From positions 1 to 64,000 of the forward strand of contig NZ_AUMT01000014.1 of NCBI RefSeq assembly GCF_000430825.1: a stretch of 64,000 bases of DNA, given 5' to 3'. Positions within the stretch are counted from its first letter, which is position 1. Each line of letters starts with the position of its first letter. The position numbers and the translations under genes were made by a program. The DNA comes from Chryseobacterium daeguense DSM 19388 (GTDB lineage: Bacteria > Bacteroidota > Bacteroidia > Flavobacteriales > Weeksellaceae). The notes under the pieces are model-generated. The model did no database searches, was not told the origin of the DNA, and saw only the letters and a program-made list of their open reading frames with translations. Shown here piece by piece: positions 8,402-16,304 of the stretch.

Positions 8402-9235
8402 GTGAATAACACAAGTATATTAATAGCGAATTATAACAATGGTAAATACTTTCAAGATTGTTATGAGTCGATTATCTCACAAACCGATGACAATTGGGAG
8501 GTAATCATTGTAGATGACTGTTCCACAGACAATTCTGTAGAAATTATTAAAAGCCTGATTTCAACTGATGAGCGTTTTAAATTCTTTGAAAACGAAGTAA
8601 ACCAAGGCTGCGGATATACAAAAAGAAAATGCCTGGAGCTTGCCAGTGGAGATTTTTGCGCATTTTTAGATCCGGATGATGCCCTTGTATCACATTCATT
8701 GGAACGCTGCATCCAAGAATTTGAAAAGAATGACAGAATAATCGCCGTTTACTCTCAGCTGGTATTTTGTGATGGAGAACTTAATTCTAATGAAGTTTTC
8801 TCAAAAATCAAACAAATAAGCAACAGTAAATATTTCTTCAATACTCCAATACAGCTTTCTGCATTTTTCATGTTTAAAAGGGAGGCTTACCTTCAAACCG
8901 AAGGCATAGATCCGAGCCTTAAAAATGCAGTAGATCAGGATTTATACTTAAAGCTTCTTGAAATCGGAGATGCAAAATTCATTGAAGAAGTTCTGTATAA
9001 ATACAGGCTTCATTCTAACGGGATTTCTCAGCAACGCTCGAAGCAAAGCGCCAAGGAATCTTTTGCAAAAGTAATTCATAAAGCTATGAAGAGACGGGGC
9101 CTGCAAAAGATTCAAAACAAAGATGTTCCTGCAGAATACACCAATTATAAGGAAATCTATGATCTTCTGGACTACCAGACAAAAATTCCTTACCGCCTGA
9201 TGAATAAAATAAAAACAACACTTAATATTTACTAA
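8402..9235 (+). CDS. Family 2 glycosyltransferase
   Basis: This 277-aa protein begins with SILIANYNNGKYF and continues with VIIVDDCSTDNS, the nucleotide-binding start of a GT-A fold family 2 enzyme. FLDPDD near residue 90 is the metal-binding DxD-type motif. No membrane helices are seen, so it is probably cytoplasmic or membrane-associated and adds a sugar to a surface glycan or lipid carrier. The start codon is GTG, placed 24 nt after a TAAATTTG box. It stands alone, without other glycan genes around it, in an AT-rich surrounding, which could indicate separate acquisition. The acceptor cannot be told from sequence. Confidence 0.9.
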   Translation: MNNTSILIANYNNGKYFQDCYESIISQTDDNWEVIIVDDCSTDNSVEIIKSLISTDERFKFFENEVNQGCGYTKRKCLELASGDFCAFLDPDDALVSHSLERCIQEFEKNDRIIAVYSQLVFCDGELNSNEVFSKIKQISNSKYFFNTPIQLSAFFMFKREAYLQTEGIDPSLKNAVDQDLYLKLLEIGDAKFIEEVLYKYRLHSNGISQQRSKQSAKESFAKVIHKAMKRRGLQKIQNKDVPAEYTNYKEIYDLLDYQTKIPYRLMNKIKTTLNIY

Positions 9236-9250
9236 AAGTTATAAAAGAAA

Positions 9251-9277
9251 ACTCCTCAATTCCGAGGAGTTTTTTTT
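9251..9277 (+). terminator. Terminator of the glycosyltransferase gene
   Basis: Perfect hairpin ACTCCTC/GAGGAGT followed by an eight-T run, 15 nt after the stop. Confidence 0.85.
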
Positions 9278-9310
9278 AAAGGGTATATGGGGCTAAAAAA
9301 AGTGTCATAT

Positions 9311-9595
9311 TTATCTTGCAGAATCAGCTCTGGAACCTGTAGCATTATTAGCAGTACCAGTAGTTCCTGGTTGGTTTGTTGTGGTCTGGTTCGTTCTGTT
9401 TCCCTGATTCATTGCGCTGTCTCTCACACTTGCCGTAGTATCCATTGGTGTTGCGGTACTTGTGCTCATGGTGTCCGCAGACATCGTATCTGCTGAAATA
9501 GAATCATTCATTGAGTTTTCACTTTGTGTTTCCTTTTTCTTACAGCTTACTGCAAAAAGGCTTACTCCTAGCATTAATAGCATTACTTTTTTCAT
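9311..9595 (-). CDS. Small Thr/Ser/Asn-rich lipoprotein
   Basis: The 94-aa product has a lipoprotein signal, MKKVMLLMLGVSLFAVSC, with Cys18 as the lipidation site followed by a KKK run. The rest is low-complexity (repeated SADTMS, and NQTTTNQPGTTGT), likely disordered. No family is recognised. A -7 box TATTTTTG lies at 9631-9638 on the same strand, 35 nt upstream. It probably sits in the envelope; function unknown. Confidence 0.75.
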   Translation of the reverse strand: MKKVMLLMLGVSLFAVSCKKKETQSENSMNDSISADTMSADTMSTSTATPMDTTASVRDSAMNQGNRTNQTTTNQPGTTGTANNATGSRADSAR

Positions 9596-9630
9596 ATGAA
9601 TATATTTTAATGATGTAAATTAATTTATAT

Positions 9631-9638
9631 CAAAAATA
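9631..9638 (-). promoter_or_regulatory. -7 box of the small lipoprotein gene
   Basis: Minus-strand TATTTTTG matches TAnnTTTG, 35 nt upstream of the ATG. Confidence 0.45.
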
Positions 9639-9694
9639 TGGCGTAAAAATTTCGCATCATATGAGTGGAGTCATAAAGAATAACTTTTTTGCAT

Positions 9695-9743
9695 AAAAAA
9701 GCCCCCTTTTCAGGAGGCCGTAAAACACAAATGATGAAAAAAA
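9695..9743 (-). terminator. Terminator with conserved upstream block (element E)
   Basis: Minus-strand hairpin GCCTCC/GGGGGC (9701-9718, one U.G pair) followed by TTTTTT. Directly upstream is the same 22-nt block as in element D at 7833-7854. It lies about 70 nt beyond the stop of the 57-aa gene and may end that transcript. An inverted repeat GTTCTGAACAGAAC lies in between, near 9755-9768. Confidence 0.55.
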
Positions 9744-9789
9744 TCTATTCAGAGTGTTCTGAACAGAACTCTTACATAGCTTTTAAAAG

Positions 9790-9963
9790 CTATTTTATTT
9801 TCTTTTTACAATAATTTTTCCAGTGGGTAAAATCATTATAATATAAAAAGCCGGATCTATAACTTCTCTTTTCGAGAATTTGACAGAGCCCAAAGATAGC
9901 AAGCATTAATGAAATAAACAAAATAGTTAGCATTAAAATGAAAGAAAAGTCAAAATTTTCCAT
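9790..9963 (-). CDS. Small membrane protein, 57 aa
   Basis: Found by reading the minus strand by hand; it is below the usual length cut-offs. ATG is the complement of 9961-9963 and the stop is TAG. The product begins MENFDFSFILMLTILFISLM, with a hydrophobic helix at about residues 7-28, then a basic and aromatic tail (KRSYRSGFLYYNDFTHWKNY, then CKKKIK). The signal-anchor plus positively charged aromatic tail is unlike random translation of AT-rich DNA. A terminator-like hairpin follows at 9701-9718. A perfect TATCTTTG at 9891-9898 is inside the gene and probably chance. Function unknown. Confidence 0.6.
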   Translation of the reverse strand: MENFDFSFILMLTILFISLMLAIFGLCQILEKRSYRSGFLYYNDFTHWKNYCKKKIK

Positions 9964-10106
9964 AATATAGTCTTTAGTTTTTTTAAAATTCTAGATAAAT
10001 ATTTAACTCTTTACGAAGTGAATATAATCATTTTAACGAAATATATTCATCATAATAATTAATTCAATGAATTTAAAACCATATTATAAAATGCAAAAAA
10101 AATTTC

Positions 10107-10553
10107 CTATTCATCCCAAACAATAGGAATATAAACTGTAATATATCCATCAGCATCCACCTGGGCATCAGAAACTACTCCGGTTACGGAACCATATCCT
10201 ACCCAGCCACCCTGGCCCTGCATTGCAGTGAAAGTATAAGTTCCTGAAGGAATACCTTCATAATATTTCGGTAATGACTGAAAACCTCCGCCGGCATAAG
10301 TTTCAAATGATTCTCCGGTAGTGATGTTAGTTGCAACGAAGCTGCCCACATCATAGCTTCCGGAAAGCATCTTTGTTCCGTTTTGAGACAAAAGTCCATA
10401 TCGCACTTTATAGGTTTTCTCTTTAGAAACCTGTCTTAAATTCATCTTGTCTTGCTGTACATCAACATTCATATACTGGTCATCTGACACGCAAGAGTTA
10501 AAAATGCTTAGCAGCCCGGCACAAAGCAGGCTTTTAAATAATATACTTTTCAT
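10107..10553 (-). CDS. Hypothetical lipoprotein, 148 aa
   Basis: The chosen start is the ATG complementary to 10551-10553, because it gives a lipoprotein signal directly: MKSILFKSLLCAGLLSIFNSC with Cys21 as the lipidation residue. A start 33 nt further upstream would bury the signal behind a hydrophilic stretch. The mature part looks like one beta-rich domain (GSYDVGSFVATNITTGESF, GIPSGTYTFTAMQGQGGWVG). No family is recognised. It is probably anchored in the cell envelope. No strong promoter is visible. Confidence 0.75.
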   Translation of the reverse strand: MKSILFKSLLCAGLLSIFNSCVSDDQYMNVDVQQDKMNLRQVSKEKTYKVRYGLLSQNGTKMLSGSYDVGSFVATNITTGESFETYAGGGFQSLPKYYEGIPSGTYTFTAMQGQGGWVGYGSVTGVVSDAQVDADGYITVYIPIVWDE

Positions 10554-11018
10554 AGTAATGTAATTTGGTAAATCAAAATTAATCATTTCATATTAATTCA
10601 AGAATAAGAGAGTTTTAACTTAAAATTACAATCAGACAAAAATTTATAATGAAATATAAAAATTAAAAGATCATATTTAATTTAAGATTCTCAACAGTAT
10701 CACCGGAAAATGTTTTTTTTACTTTTCAATTTCATTGATAACGAAAATTACCAATGAAAGCAAAGAAAAATATTGCTGTTTTTCACTAAGCTTTTTTAAG
10801 AAAATTATTCAATTTATAATTATTCAAGATAAAAATTATTATAATTCAAAAACGGCAATCATATTGAACGTTTTATAGTCATAATATAGTTTGAATAATA
10901 TTTTTAAGACATTTTCTCATTTTTTAACATTACTTAACTAAAGCTTGGCTTCATAATTGAAAATAATAATTTAATCATAGTCAGCTTGACTTTTGACATA
11001 CCCTATAAAATTTGAATT
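10554..11018. other. AT-rich intergenic region
   Basis: Two genes diverge from this 465-bp gap. Apart from the likely promoter of the rightward lipoprotein gene at 10986-11014, no structure, repeat or small gene is recognised. Confidence 0.5.
10986..11014 (+). promoter_or_regulatory. Promoter of the glycine-zipper lipoprotein
   Basis: TTG at 10986-10988, a 17-nt spacer and TAAAATTTG at 11006-11014 (one base longer than TAnnTTTG). Only 4 nt separate its end from the ATG, suggesting a leaderless mRNA. Confidence 0.4.
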
Positions 11019-11564
11019 ATGAAAAGTATAGTGTTAACAGGTTTATTGTCAGTTTTCTTACTGACAGCCTGTAAAAAAGATGATCAGGTAGCGGAAAAGT
11101 CTTTGGAACAACAAAAAATGGAGTTCCAGATGAGACAGCTTGAAATTGAAAAGCAAAAATTAGCCATTGAAAAAGAAAAAATAGCTTATGAAGCTCAGAA
11201 AAAGGCTGACAGTATTGCAGAAGTTCAAAAAGCTAAAACTGCAGCTGCTGCAAACAATCCGAGACCACAAGTGATCAGAGAAACTCACACTGTATACAGA
11301 GACCGACCTAGCCAAAGCTCAAACAACGGTTCTTACGCAGATAACGGAAGCAGCGCTTCTCAGGGAACCACCCAGAAACAAGGGATGAGTAAAGCCGCAA
11401 AAGGTACTATTATAGGTACGGTAGGTGGTGCTGCTGCAGGAGCAATTATTGCGAAGAAAAACAGAGGACTTGGCGCCGTGATTGGCGGTGTAGTAGGTGG
11501 TGCAACCGGATATACCATTGGTAGAGCCGGTGACAGAAAAGACGGTAGAGTACAGCCAAGATAA
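11019..11564 (+). CDS. Glycine-zipper lipoprotein with coiled coil
   Basis: The 181-aa protein has a lipoprotein signal ending LLTAC (Cys18). Residues about 28-80 are a charged heptad region (QMRQLEIEKQKLAIEKEKIA) that should form a coiled coil. A Ser/Asn-rich linker follows. Residues about 128-170 form a glycine zipper (GTIIGTVGGAAAGAIIAKK and GAVIGGVVGGATGYTIGRAG) like the YMGG/Rick_17kDa families, which insert in or lie against the outer membrane. The role is probably structural in the envelope. A terminator follows at 11591-11620. Confidence 0.82.
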   Translation: MKSIVLTGLLSVFLLTACKKDDQVAEKSLEQQKMEFQMRQLEIEKQKLAIEKEKIAYEAQKKADSIAEVQKAKTAAAANNPRPQVIRETHTVYRDRPSQSSNNGSYADNGSSASQGTTQKQGMSKAAKGTIIGTVGGAAAGAIIAKKNRGLGAVIGGVVGGATGYTIGRAGDRKDGRVQPR

Positions 11565-11590
11565 TTATTATTTTCACGATAACATAGAAA

Positions 11591-11620
11591 AGATTGCTTA
11601 TTTTTAGGCAATCTTTTTTT
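11591..11620 (+). terminator. Terminator whose T run abuts the next start codon
   Basis: AGATTGC/GCAATCT hairpin (11591-11614) followed by seven to eight Ts ending at 11620; ATG of the next gene is at 11621. Confidence 0.75.
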
Positions 11621-13258
11621 ATGATTTTATTGCTCCTTTCCACATTATTGCTGCTTCCGGCTCTCATGGGCCTGGGAAAAACAGTGAGCTTTTTTGGAAA
11701 ACACCTGGAGGGAATTTCAGGAAAAATAATCTCCGGGATTCTCGGGGTAAGTCTGGCATGGGCAATCATCTCTTTTTTTATTCCTTTAAATATATATATA
11801 GAACTCACGACTCTTACGTTGGGATTTCTATTCTTTTTCAAAGAAAAACTATATTTGGATTTTTACACGTTTACAAAAAATGAATATTTATTATTAGCGG
11901 CCGGTTCATTAATAATTTTATTCTGCGGTTCCTTCTATCCTTATATATTAGACCATTTTGGATATTATGTCCCAACCATAAAATGGCTCACAGAATTTGG
12001 TTTAATTAAAGGGATTTCAAATCTGGATTTTACTTTAGGTCAAATGTCTCTGTGGCATATTTTCCAGGCGGGGTTTTCCAATTTTTCTGATCCTTTTTTG
12101 AGAATTAACTCTATTATATTGATTGTTTACATTCTGTATATTATCGAAAATAAGGTTTGGATTCATCTATGCTTCATCCCTGTTTTACTGTTATTTTCAC
12201 AATCTCCAAGTCCGGATTTGCCGGTAATTACTTTTTCATTAATTATTTTAAAAGAAATTTTAAAAGAAAATAAAAACACGACTTTTTTATTTGCTTTTTC
12301 AGTTTTCGTTTTTGCTATAAAACCAACAATGATCTGGCTTCCGGTTTTGAGTTTCCTCTACTCTGTTTTGATTATTAAATCAAATGTGAAAAAACTAATG
12401 CCTGGAATTTTAATTATTTTACTGTTTTGTATTAAAAATATTTACACGTTCGGTTATCCTGTTTTTCCTGTTGCAATCGGCGATGTTGGAGTAACGTGGA
12501 AGCCAAATCCTGAAGTTTTGAAGATTTCTTCGCAGTATGCAATACAGAAAACCTACGATATGCAGTATTCGTATAGGGAAATTCAGGCATTTTCTTTCTT
12601 TGATTATATTAAAAACTGGCTTTTCCTTAACGGAATTAAATCAAAAATCAATATTCTTTTTATTATAAGCCTACTGATTTTCATCATTTTTACTTGTGTT
12701 AAAAGAAATAAAGTTATCAGCTTAATTTGTTTTTCAGTTGTAATCAAAAGCATCTTAGTTCTTTTATTCTCTGCGCAGTACAGGTTTTTCATCGACGTTT
12801 TTTTTGTAATATTTTTTGTGATTTTTATTAATTATTTTAATCAAAAAAAATCCTTTGCGGTATTTTATTTTTTAAGTATAATTTTCATTGGAACACTTAC
12901 TTTTCCGAATGTTCTTCAGACTTACTTGCCAAGTTTTAAGTTGGGAAATTTTATGGGGAAATTTGAAGTAAAACAGCTGTACAGGCCTTCAACTTATGAT
13001 TATGGCCGTTTTAATTCTTATCAGGTTGGGAATTTAAAATTTAATATCTCAGAAAAATATCCTTATAATTTTGACACTCCACTTCCTGCAATTTCAGAGG
13101 GCTACTTTTTTGATGATGCAAAAGCGGGGATATTTCCGCAATTAATTAATGAAAAAAACATCCGACAAGGTTTTCACTGGAAAAAATCAGATATAAAAGA
13201 GAAAAAACAAGTCGAATACATCATGCATTATATCAACAATTCGTATAAACAGAAGTAA
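11621..13258 (+). CDS. Polytopic inner-membrane protein (LIC_10190-like)
   Basis: The ATG at 11621 is chosen; an in-frame TTG at 11594 lies inside the preceding terminator. The 545-aa product has about eleven hydrophobic helices and few charges, then a hydrophilic C-terminal domain (about 450-545). The build resembles large glycan-related membrane proteins such as O-antigen polymerases and lipid-linked-sugar glycosyltransferases. I associate it with the LIC_10190 family from recall, which needs a profile check. The loop with ILDHFGYYVPTIKWL near residue 110 is a possible active-site loop. There is no glycan cluster around it. The start directly follows the terminator T run, so expression may depend on readthrough. 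Confidence 0.75.
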   Translation: MILLLLSTLLLLPALMGLGKTVSFFGKHLEGISGKIISGILGVSLAWAIISFFIPLNIYIELTTLTLGFLFFFKEKLYLDFYTFTKNEYLLLAAGSLIILFCGSFYPYILDHFGYYVPTIKWLTEFGLIKGISNLDFTLGQMSLWHIFQAGFSNFSDPFLRINSIILIVYILYIIENKVWIHLCFIPVLLLFSQSPSPDLPVITFSLIILKEILKENKNTTFLFAFSVFVFAIKPTMIWLPVLSFLYSVLIIKSNVKKLMPGILIILLFCIKNIYTFGYPVFPVAIGDVGVTWKPNPEVLKISSQYAIQKTYDMQYSYREIQAFSFFDYIKNWLFLNGIKSKINILFIISLLIFIIFTCVKRNKVISLICFSVVIKSILVLLFSAQYRFFIDVFFVIFFVIFINYFNQKKSFAVFYFLSIIFIGTLTFPNVLQTYLPSFKLGNFMGKFEVKQLYRPSTYDYGRFNSYQVGNLKFNISEKYPYNFDTPLPAISEGYFFDDAKAGIFPQLINEKNIRQGFHWKKSDIKEKKQVEYIMHYINNSYKQK

Positions 13259-13290
13259 TTTCGCGGCCTCATAATCTGAAGAAAAAGCCG

Positions 13291-13298
13291 TAAATTTG
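13291..13298 (+). promoter_or_regulatory. -7 box of aroC
   Basis: TAAATTTG, ending 4 nt before the aroC ATG at 13303. A Bacteroidetes start site would fall at about the A of the ATG, so the mRNA is probably leaderless. Confidence 0.55.
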
Positions 13299-13302
13299 TA
13301 TC

Positions 13303-14373
13303 ATGTTAAATACTCTAGGTAATCTTCTCAGTCTTACAACATTTGGAGAGAGTCACGGCCTTGCTTACGGTGGAATCATCAATAATTTTCCGGCAGGATT
13401 AGCGGTTGATCTTGATAAAATTCAATACGAATTGGATCGTAGAAAACCCGGACAGTCCGCCATCGTTACCCAAAGAAAAGAAAGTGATACAGTGAAATTT
13501 CTGTCAGGAATTTTTGACGGAAAAACCACAGGAACTCCCATTGGTTTTATTATCGAAAACGAAAATCAGAAATCAAAAGATTATGATCACATCGCCAATT
13601 CTTATCGTCCGAGTCATGCAGACTATACGTACGATCAGAAATATGGTTTGAGGGATTATCGCGGCGGAGGAAAATCTTCGGCCAGAGAAACAATAAACTG
13701 GGTAGTTGCAGGAGCTTTGGCCAAACAATTACTTTCAGATATTGAGATCAATGCATACGTTTCTTCCGTAGGCGAAATTTTCTGTGAAAAACCCTATCAG
13801 GCTTTGGATTTTTCTAAAACGGAAAGCAATGAAGTTCGTTGTCCTGATGCGGAAACAGCAGAAAAAATGATCGAAAGAATCAAAGAAATTAAAAAAGAAG
13901 GCAATACCATCGGAGGAACGATTACCTGTGTGATCAAAAATGTTCCTGTAGGTATCGGTGAGCCTGTTTTCTCAAAACTTCAGGCAGAATTGGGAAAAGC
14001 AATGTTAAATATCAACGCAGCAAAAGGTTTTGAATATGGAAGCGGTTTTTGCGGTGCAAAAATGACAGGAAAAGAACATAATGATCTTTTCAACGAAGAT
14101 TTTACTACAAAATCCAATCTTTCAGGTGGAATTCAGGGTGGAATTTCGAATGGAATGGATATCTATTTCCGTGTGGCCTTCAAACCTGTAGCTACTATTT
14201 TACGACCCCAGGACAGCGTTGACAAGGATGGAAATCCTGTAATTGTGGAAGGAAAAGGCCGCCATGATCCGTGTGTTCTTCCAAGAGCTGTTCCAGTAGT
14301 GGAAAGCTTAGCAGCTTTTGTGCTTGCAGATTTATTTTTGATTAATAAAACAAGAAATATCAACAATTTTTAA
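13303..14373 (+). CDS. aroC: Chorismate synthase
   Basis: AroC converts 5-enolpyruvylshikimate-3-phosphate to chorismate, the last shikimate-pathway step, using reduced FMN in the cytoplasm. The 356-aa length is normal. Signature motifs are visible in order: TFGESHG (about 13-19), RRKPGQS (about 46-52), [12 protein letters not shown] (near 120-131) and [16 protein letters not shown] near the C terminus. All are well conserved. A TAAATTTG box ends 4 nt before the ATG. A thioredoxin-like gene follows 13 nt after the stop and is probably cotranscribed. Confidence 0.97.
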   Translation: MLNTLGNLLSLTTFGESHGLAYGGIINNFPAGLAVDLDKIQYELDRRKPGQSAIVTQRKESDTVKFLSGIFDGKTTGTPIGFIIENENQKSKDYDHIANSYRPSHADYTYDQKYGLRDYRGGGKSSARETINWVVAGALAKQLLSDIEINAYVSSVGEIFCEKPYQALDFSKTESNEVRCPDAETAEKMIERIKEIKKEGNTIGGTITCVIKNVPVGIGEPVFSKLQAELGKAMLNINAAKGFEYGSGFCGAKMTGKEHNDLFNEDFTTKSNLSGGIQGGISNGMDIYFRVAFKPVATILRPQDSVDKDGNPVIVEGKGRHDPCVLPRAVPVVESLAAFVLADLFLINKTRNINNF

Positions 14374-14386
14374 ACATATTGTAGTA

Positions 14387-14950
14387 ATGAAAAATTACTG
14401 GGAAAAGAGCATCTCTTTTGAAGAGTATCTCGAAATCGGAAAACAAAGATTAGCCATTCCTGTAAGCCAGCAGGATATCGACTATAAACATTATTATGAA
14501 CTGGGACTTCAGAGAATTGACAGGACTTTAAAAAAATATGTTCCGGATGAAGCCCAGCTAAAAGAATTGGAATCTAAAAACTTTGACGGAAAAATTTTAA
14601 TTATTTCCGAAGTCTGGTGTGGAGACGCAAGCTCCACAGTTCCGGCATTGGTAAAGTTCTTTGAAGGAAAAAATGAAGTTAAAATTTTCCTTCGAGACAG
14701 TGATAAAAGTTTAATTAATCAATTTTTGACCAACGGAACAGAATCCATCCCGAAAGTTATTATCCTTGATAAAAATTTTAACGTAAAAAATTCTTGGGGA
14801 CCACGCCCGAAATACGGTAAAGAATTGCTAATGAAATACAAAGCAGACCCCGAAACATATACAAAAGATATGTTTTATAACGACCTGCAGATTTATTATG
14901 CTAAAAACAGAGGGAAAGATGCTGTTGAGGAAATTTTGGAATTGTTGTAA
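14387..14950 (+). CDS. Thioredoxin-family protein with a single active-site Cys
   Basis: The 187-aa protein matches the Thioredoxin_9 type: an N-terminal helical part, then ILIISEVWCGDASSTVPAL, where the usual WCxxC is replaced by WCGD, leaving only the first Cys. The cis-proline region is TESIPKVIILD. There is no signal peptide, so it is cytoplasmic. Without the resolving Cys it cannot act as a classical disulfide reductase; monothiol chemistry or binding is more likely. It follows aroC closely in what looks like an operon, although a functional link is not evident. Confidence 0.88.
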   Translation: MKNYWEKSISFEEYLEIGKQRLAIPVSQQDIDYKHYYELGLQRIDRTLKKYVPDEAQLKELESKNFDGKILIISEVWCGDASSTVPALVKFFEGKNEVKIFLRDSDKSLINQFLTNGTESIPKVIILDKNFNVKNSWGPRPKYGKELLMKYKADPETYTKDMFYNDLQIYYAKNRGKDAVEEILELL

Positions 14951-15049
14951 TTTTTATCGTTAATTTTACGGGTTCGGTTTATCATTCCGTAGGAATCTAC
15001 GCTGAGTGAATAAGCTTTTAGGATTTAAAATAATTTTTATTAAATAAAA

Positions 15050-15589
15050 ATGAAAAAAAATATAATCTACGTTGTACTAATTGCTATTATCGCTGTAACA
15101 GCCTTAGTTCCTGGTGTAAAGGAAAAATTGCAGGACACTTTTTTCCCAATTGCAACCATTGAAAATGCCGTTCATGTTACAGATGAAGATTATGATGTGG
15201 AGCTTCAGGGGATCAACACTCCTAATGCCAATCTTAAAGATTTTAAAAATAAGGCAGTTTTCCTGAATTTCTGGGGAACATGGTGCCCGCCCTGCAGAAA
15301 AGAATGGCCTTCTATCCAGAAGCTGTATGATACCAGAAAAGATCATGTAGATTTTGTCTTAATTGCAATGAATGATCAGGAAGATGCCGTAAGAAAATTT
15401 TTAAAGGAAAATAATTATAATGTTCCCGTTTATATTGCCCAAAGCCCGATTTCTGAGAAAATTCTTCCTAAAGTATTTCCAACCACCTACCTTTTGGATA
15501 AGGATGGAAGAATTATCATAAAAGAAGATGCTTCAAGAGATTGGAATACAGAATCTGTCCATCAGTTTATTGATAACATAATCAAATAG
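15050..15589 (+). CDS. TlpA-like membrane-anchored thioredoxin
   Basis: The 179-aa protein has an N-terminal membrane anchor (residues 4-21) and a periplasmic AhpC/TSA-Redoxin fold. The active site is NFWGTWCPPCRKEW with Cys79 and Cys82, and the cis-proline motif is VFPTTYLLDKDG near residue 143. Proteins of this type keep periplasmic cysteines reduced, for example during cytochrome c maturation. No cytochrome genes are nearby. It starts about 100 nt after the thioredoxin-like gene, in the same direction, and may share its transcript. Specific substrate unknown. Confidence 0.92.
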   Translation: MKKNIIYVVLIAIIAVTALVPGVKEKLQDTFFPIATIENAVHVTDEDYDVELQGINTPNANLKDFKNKAVFLNFWGTWCPPCRKEWPSIQKLYDTRKDHVDFVLIAMNDQEDAVRKFLKENNYNVPVYIAQSPISEKILPKVFPTTYLLDKDGRIIIKEDASRDWNTESVHQFIDNIIK

Positions 15590-15669
15590 ATTTAACGAAT
15601 TTTATAATTTGTTGGTATGGATTTTGTGAAATTTATATTGTTGAAAAATTATATAAAACTAAGCACAAA

Positions 15670-16014
15670 ATGAAGTATTCAAAATTAAATCTGGCAAAAG
15701 AAGCTATCGCTCATAAAGGTTTTGTAAAGAAAATCCCCGATATTTTCCGAATGGTAAAGATGTGGAGAAAAGGCAGCTATCCTATCAAATCAATGGATAT
15801 TATTTTACCATTGCTTGGGTTAGTTTATGTGATCTCTCCTATTGATTTGCTGCCGGAAGTTGCAGTACCTGTTATTGGAGTTTTGGATGATCTTGCGATT
15901 CTTTCACTTGCCATCCCGAAATTAATCCGGGAAGTCGATAAATTCCTGATGTGGGAAGCGGAACAAGAATATAATTCCGGCACGAAAGTTATTGATGCCG
16001 AAATCATAAAGTAA
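15670..16014 (+). CDS. YkvA family (DUF1232) membrane protein
   Basis: The 114-aa protein contains the DUF1232 core (ILPLLGLVYVISPIDLLPEVAVPVIGVLDDL), with the characteristic YxISPIDLLPE motif and two short hydrophobic segments. The family is widespread and its biochemical role is not established. A strong terminator follows at once, so this gene ends its transcription unit. Confidence 0.9.
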   Translation: MKYSKLNLAKEAIAHKGFVKKIPDIFRMVKMWRKGSYPIKSMDIILPLLGLVYVISPIDLLPEVAVPVIGVLDDLAILSLAIPKLIREVDKFLMWEAEQEYNSGTKVIDAEIIK

Positions 16015-16018
16015 AAAA

Positions 16019-16042
16019 GCCATCTTTCGAGATGGTTTTTTT
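16019..16042 (+). terminator. Terminator of the YkvA gene
   Basis: GCCATCT-TTCG-AGATGGT hairpin with a UUCG tetraloop and a seven-T run. Confidence 0.9.
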
Positions 16043-16149
16043 GTTATGGATGTGAATTTGCTTTAAATGATTTTATAATTTAACGCAACGATTTTCTTCT
16101 TAGCTCTTAAATCAATATTTTACAATAGAATCTTGCGTTAAAAAAAATT

Positions 16150-16177
16150 CCCGCTGATTTTGCTTATCAGGCAGATG
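16150..16177. repeat. Copy 1 of a CGCTGATTTTGC interspersed repeat
   Basis: CCGCTGATTTTGCTTATCAG followed by GCAGATG resembles segments at 32671-32697 and 51620-51646. All three lie between genes. Confidence 0.5.
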
Positions 16178-16255
16178 TTTGTGTTCTTTGTGAAAGATAT
16201 TTGTGAAATTTGTGTTTAAAAAAATCACAATTGACTTCCGAAGCAAAATTCACAA

Positions 16256-16285
16256 TTGACTTTTAACTTCATTTCCTTAAATTTG
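16256..16285 (+). promoter_or_regulatory. Promoter of the UMP synthase gene
   Basis: TTG at 16256-16258, a 19-nt spacer and TAAATTTG at 16278-16285, 19 nt before the ATG. The -33 region lies in a short direct repeat (CACAATTGACTT occurs at 16227-16238 and again at 16251-16262). Confidence 0.65.
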
Positions 16286-16304
16286 CAACATCTAATAAAA
16301 AATA

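Noticed and set aside
9891..9898. Perfect minus-strand TATCTTTG with a TTG 20 nt upstream
   Set aside because: Lies inside the 57-aa gene, encoding part of its membrane helix; probably chance, though an internal promoter for element E cannot be excluded.
11594..11620. Upstream TTG start for the polytopic membrane protein
   Set aside because: These codons form the hairpin and T run of the previous gene's terminator.
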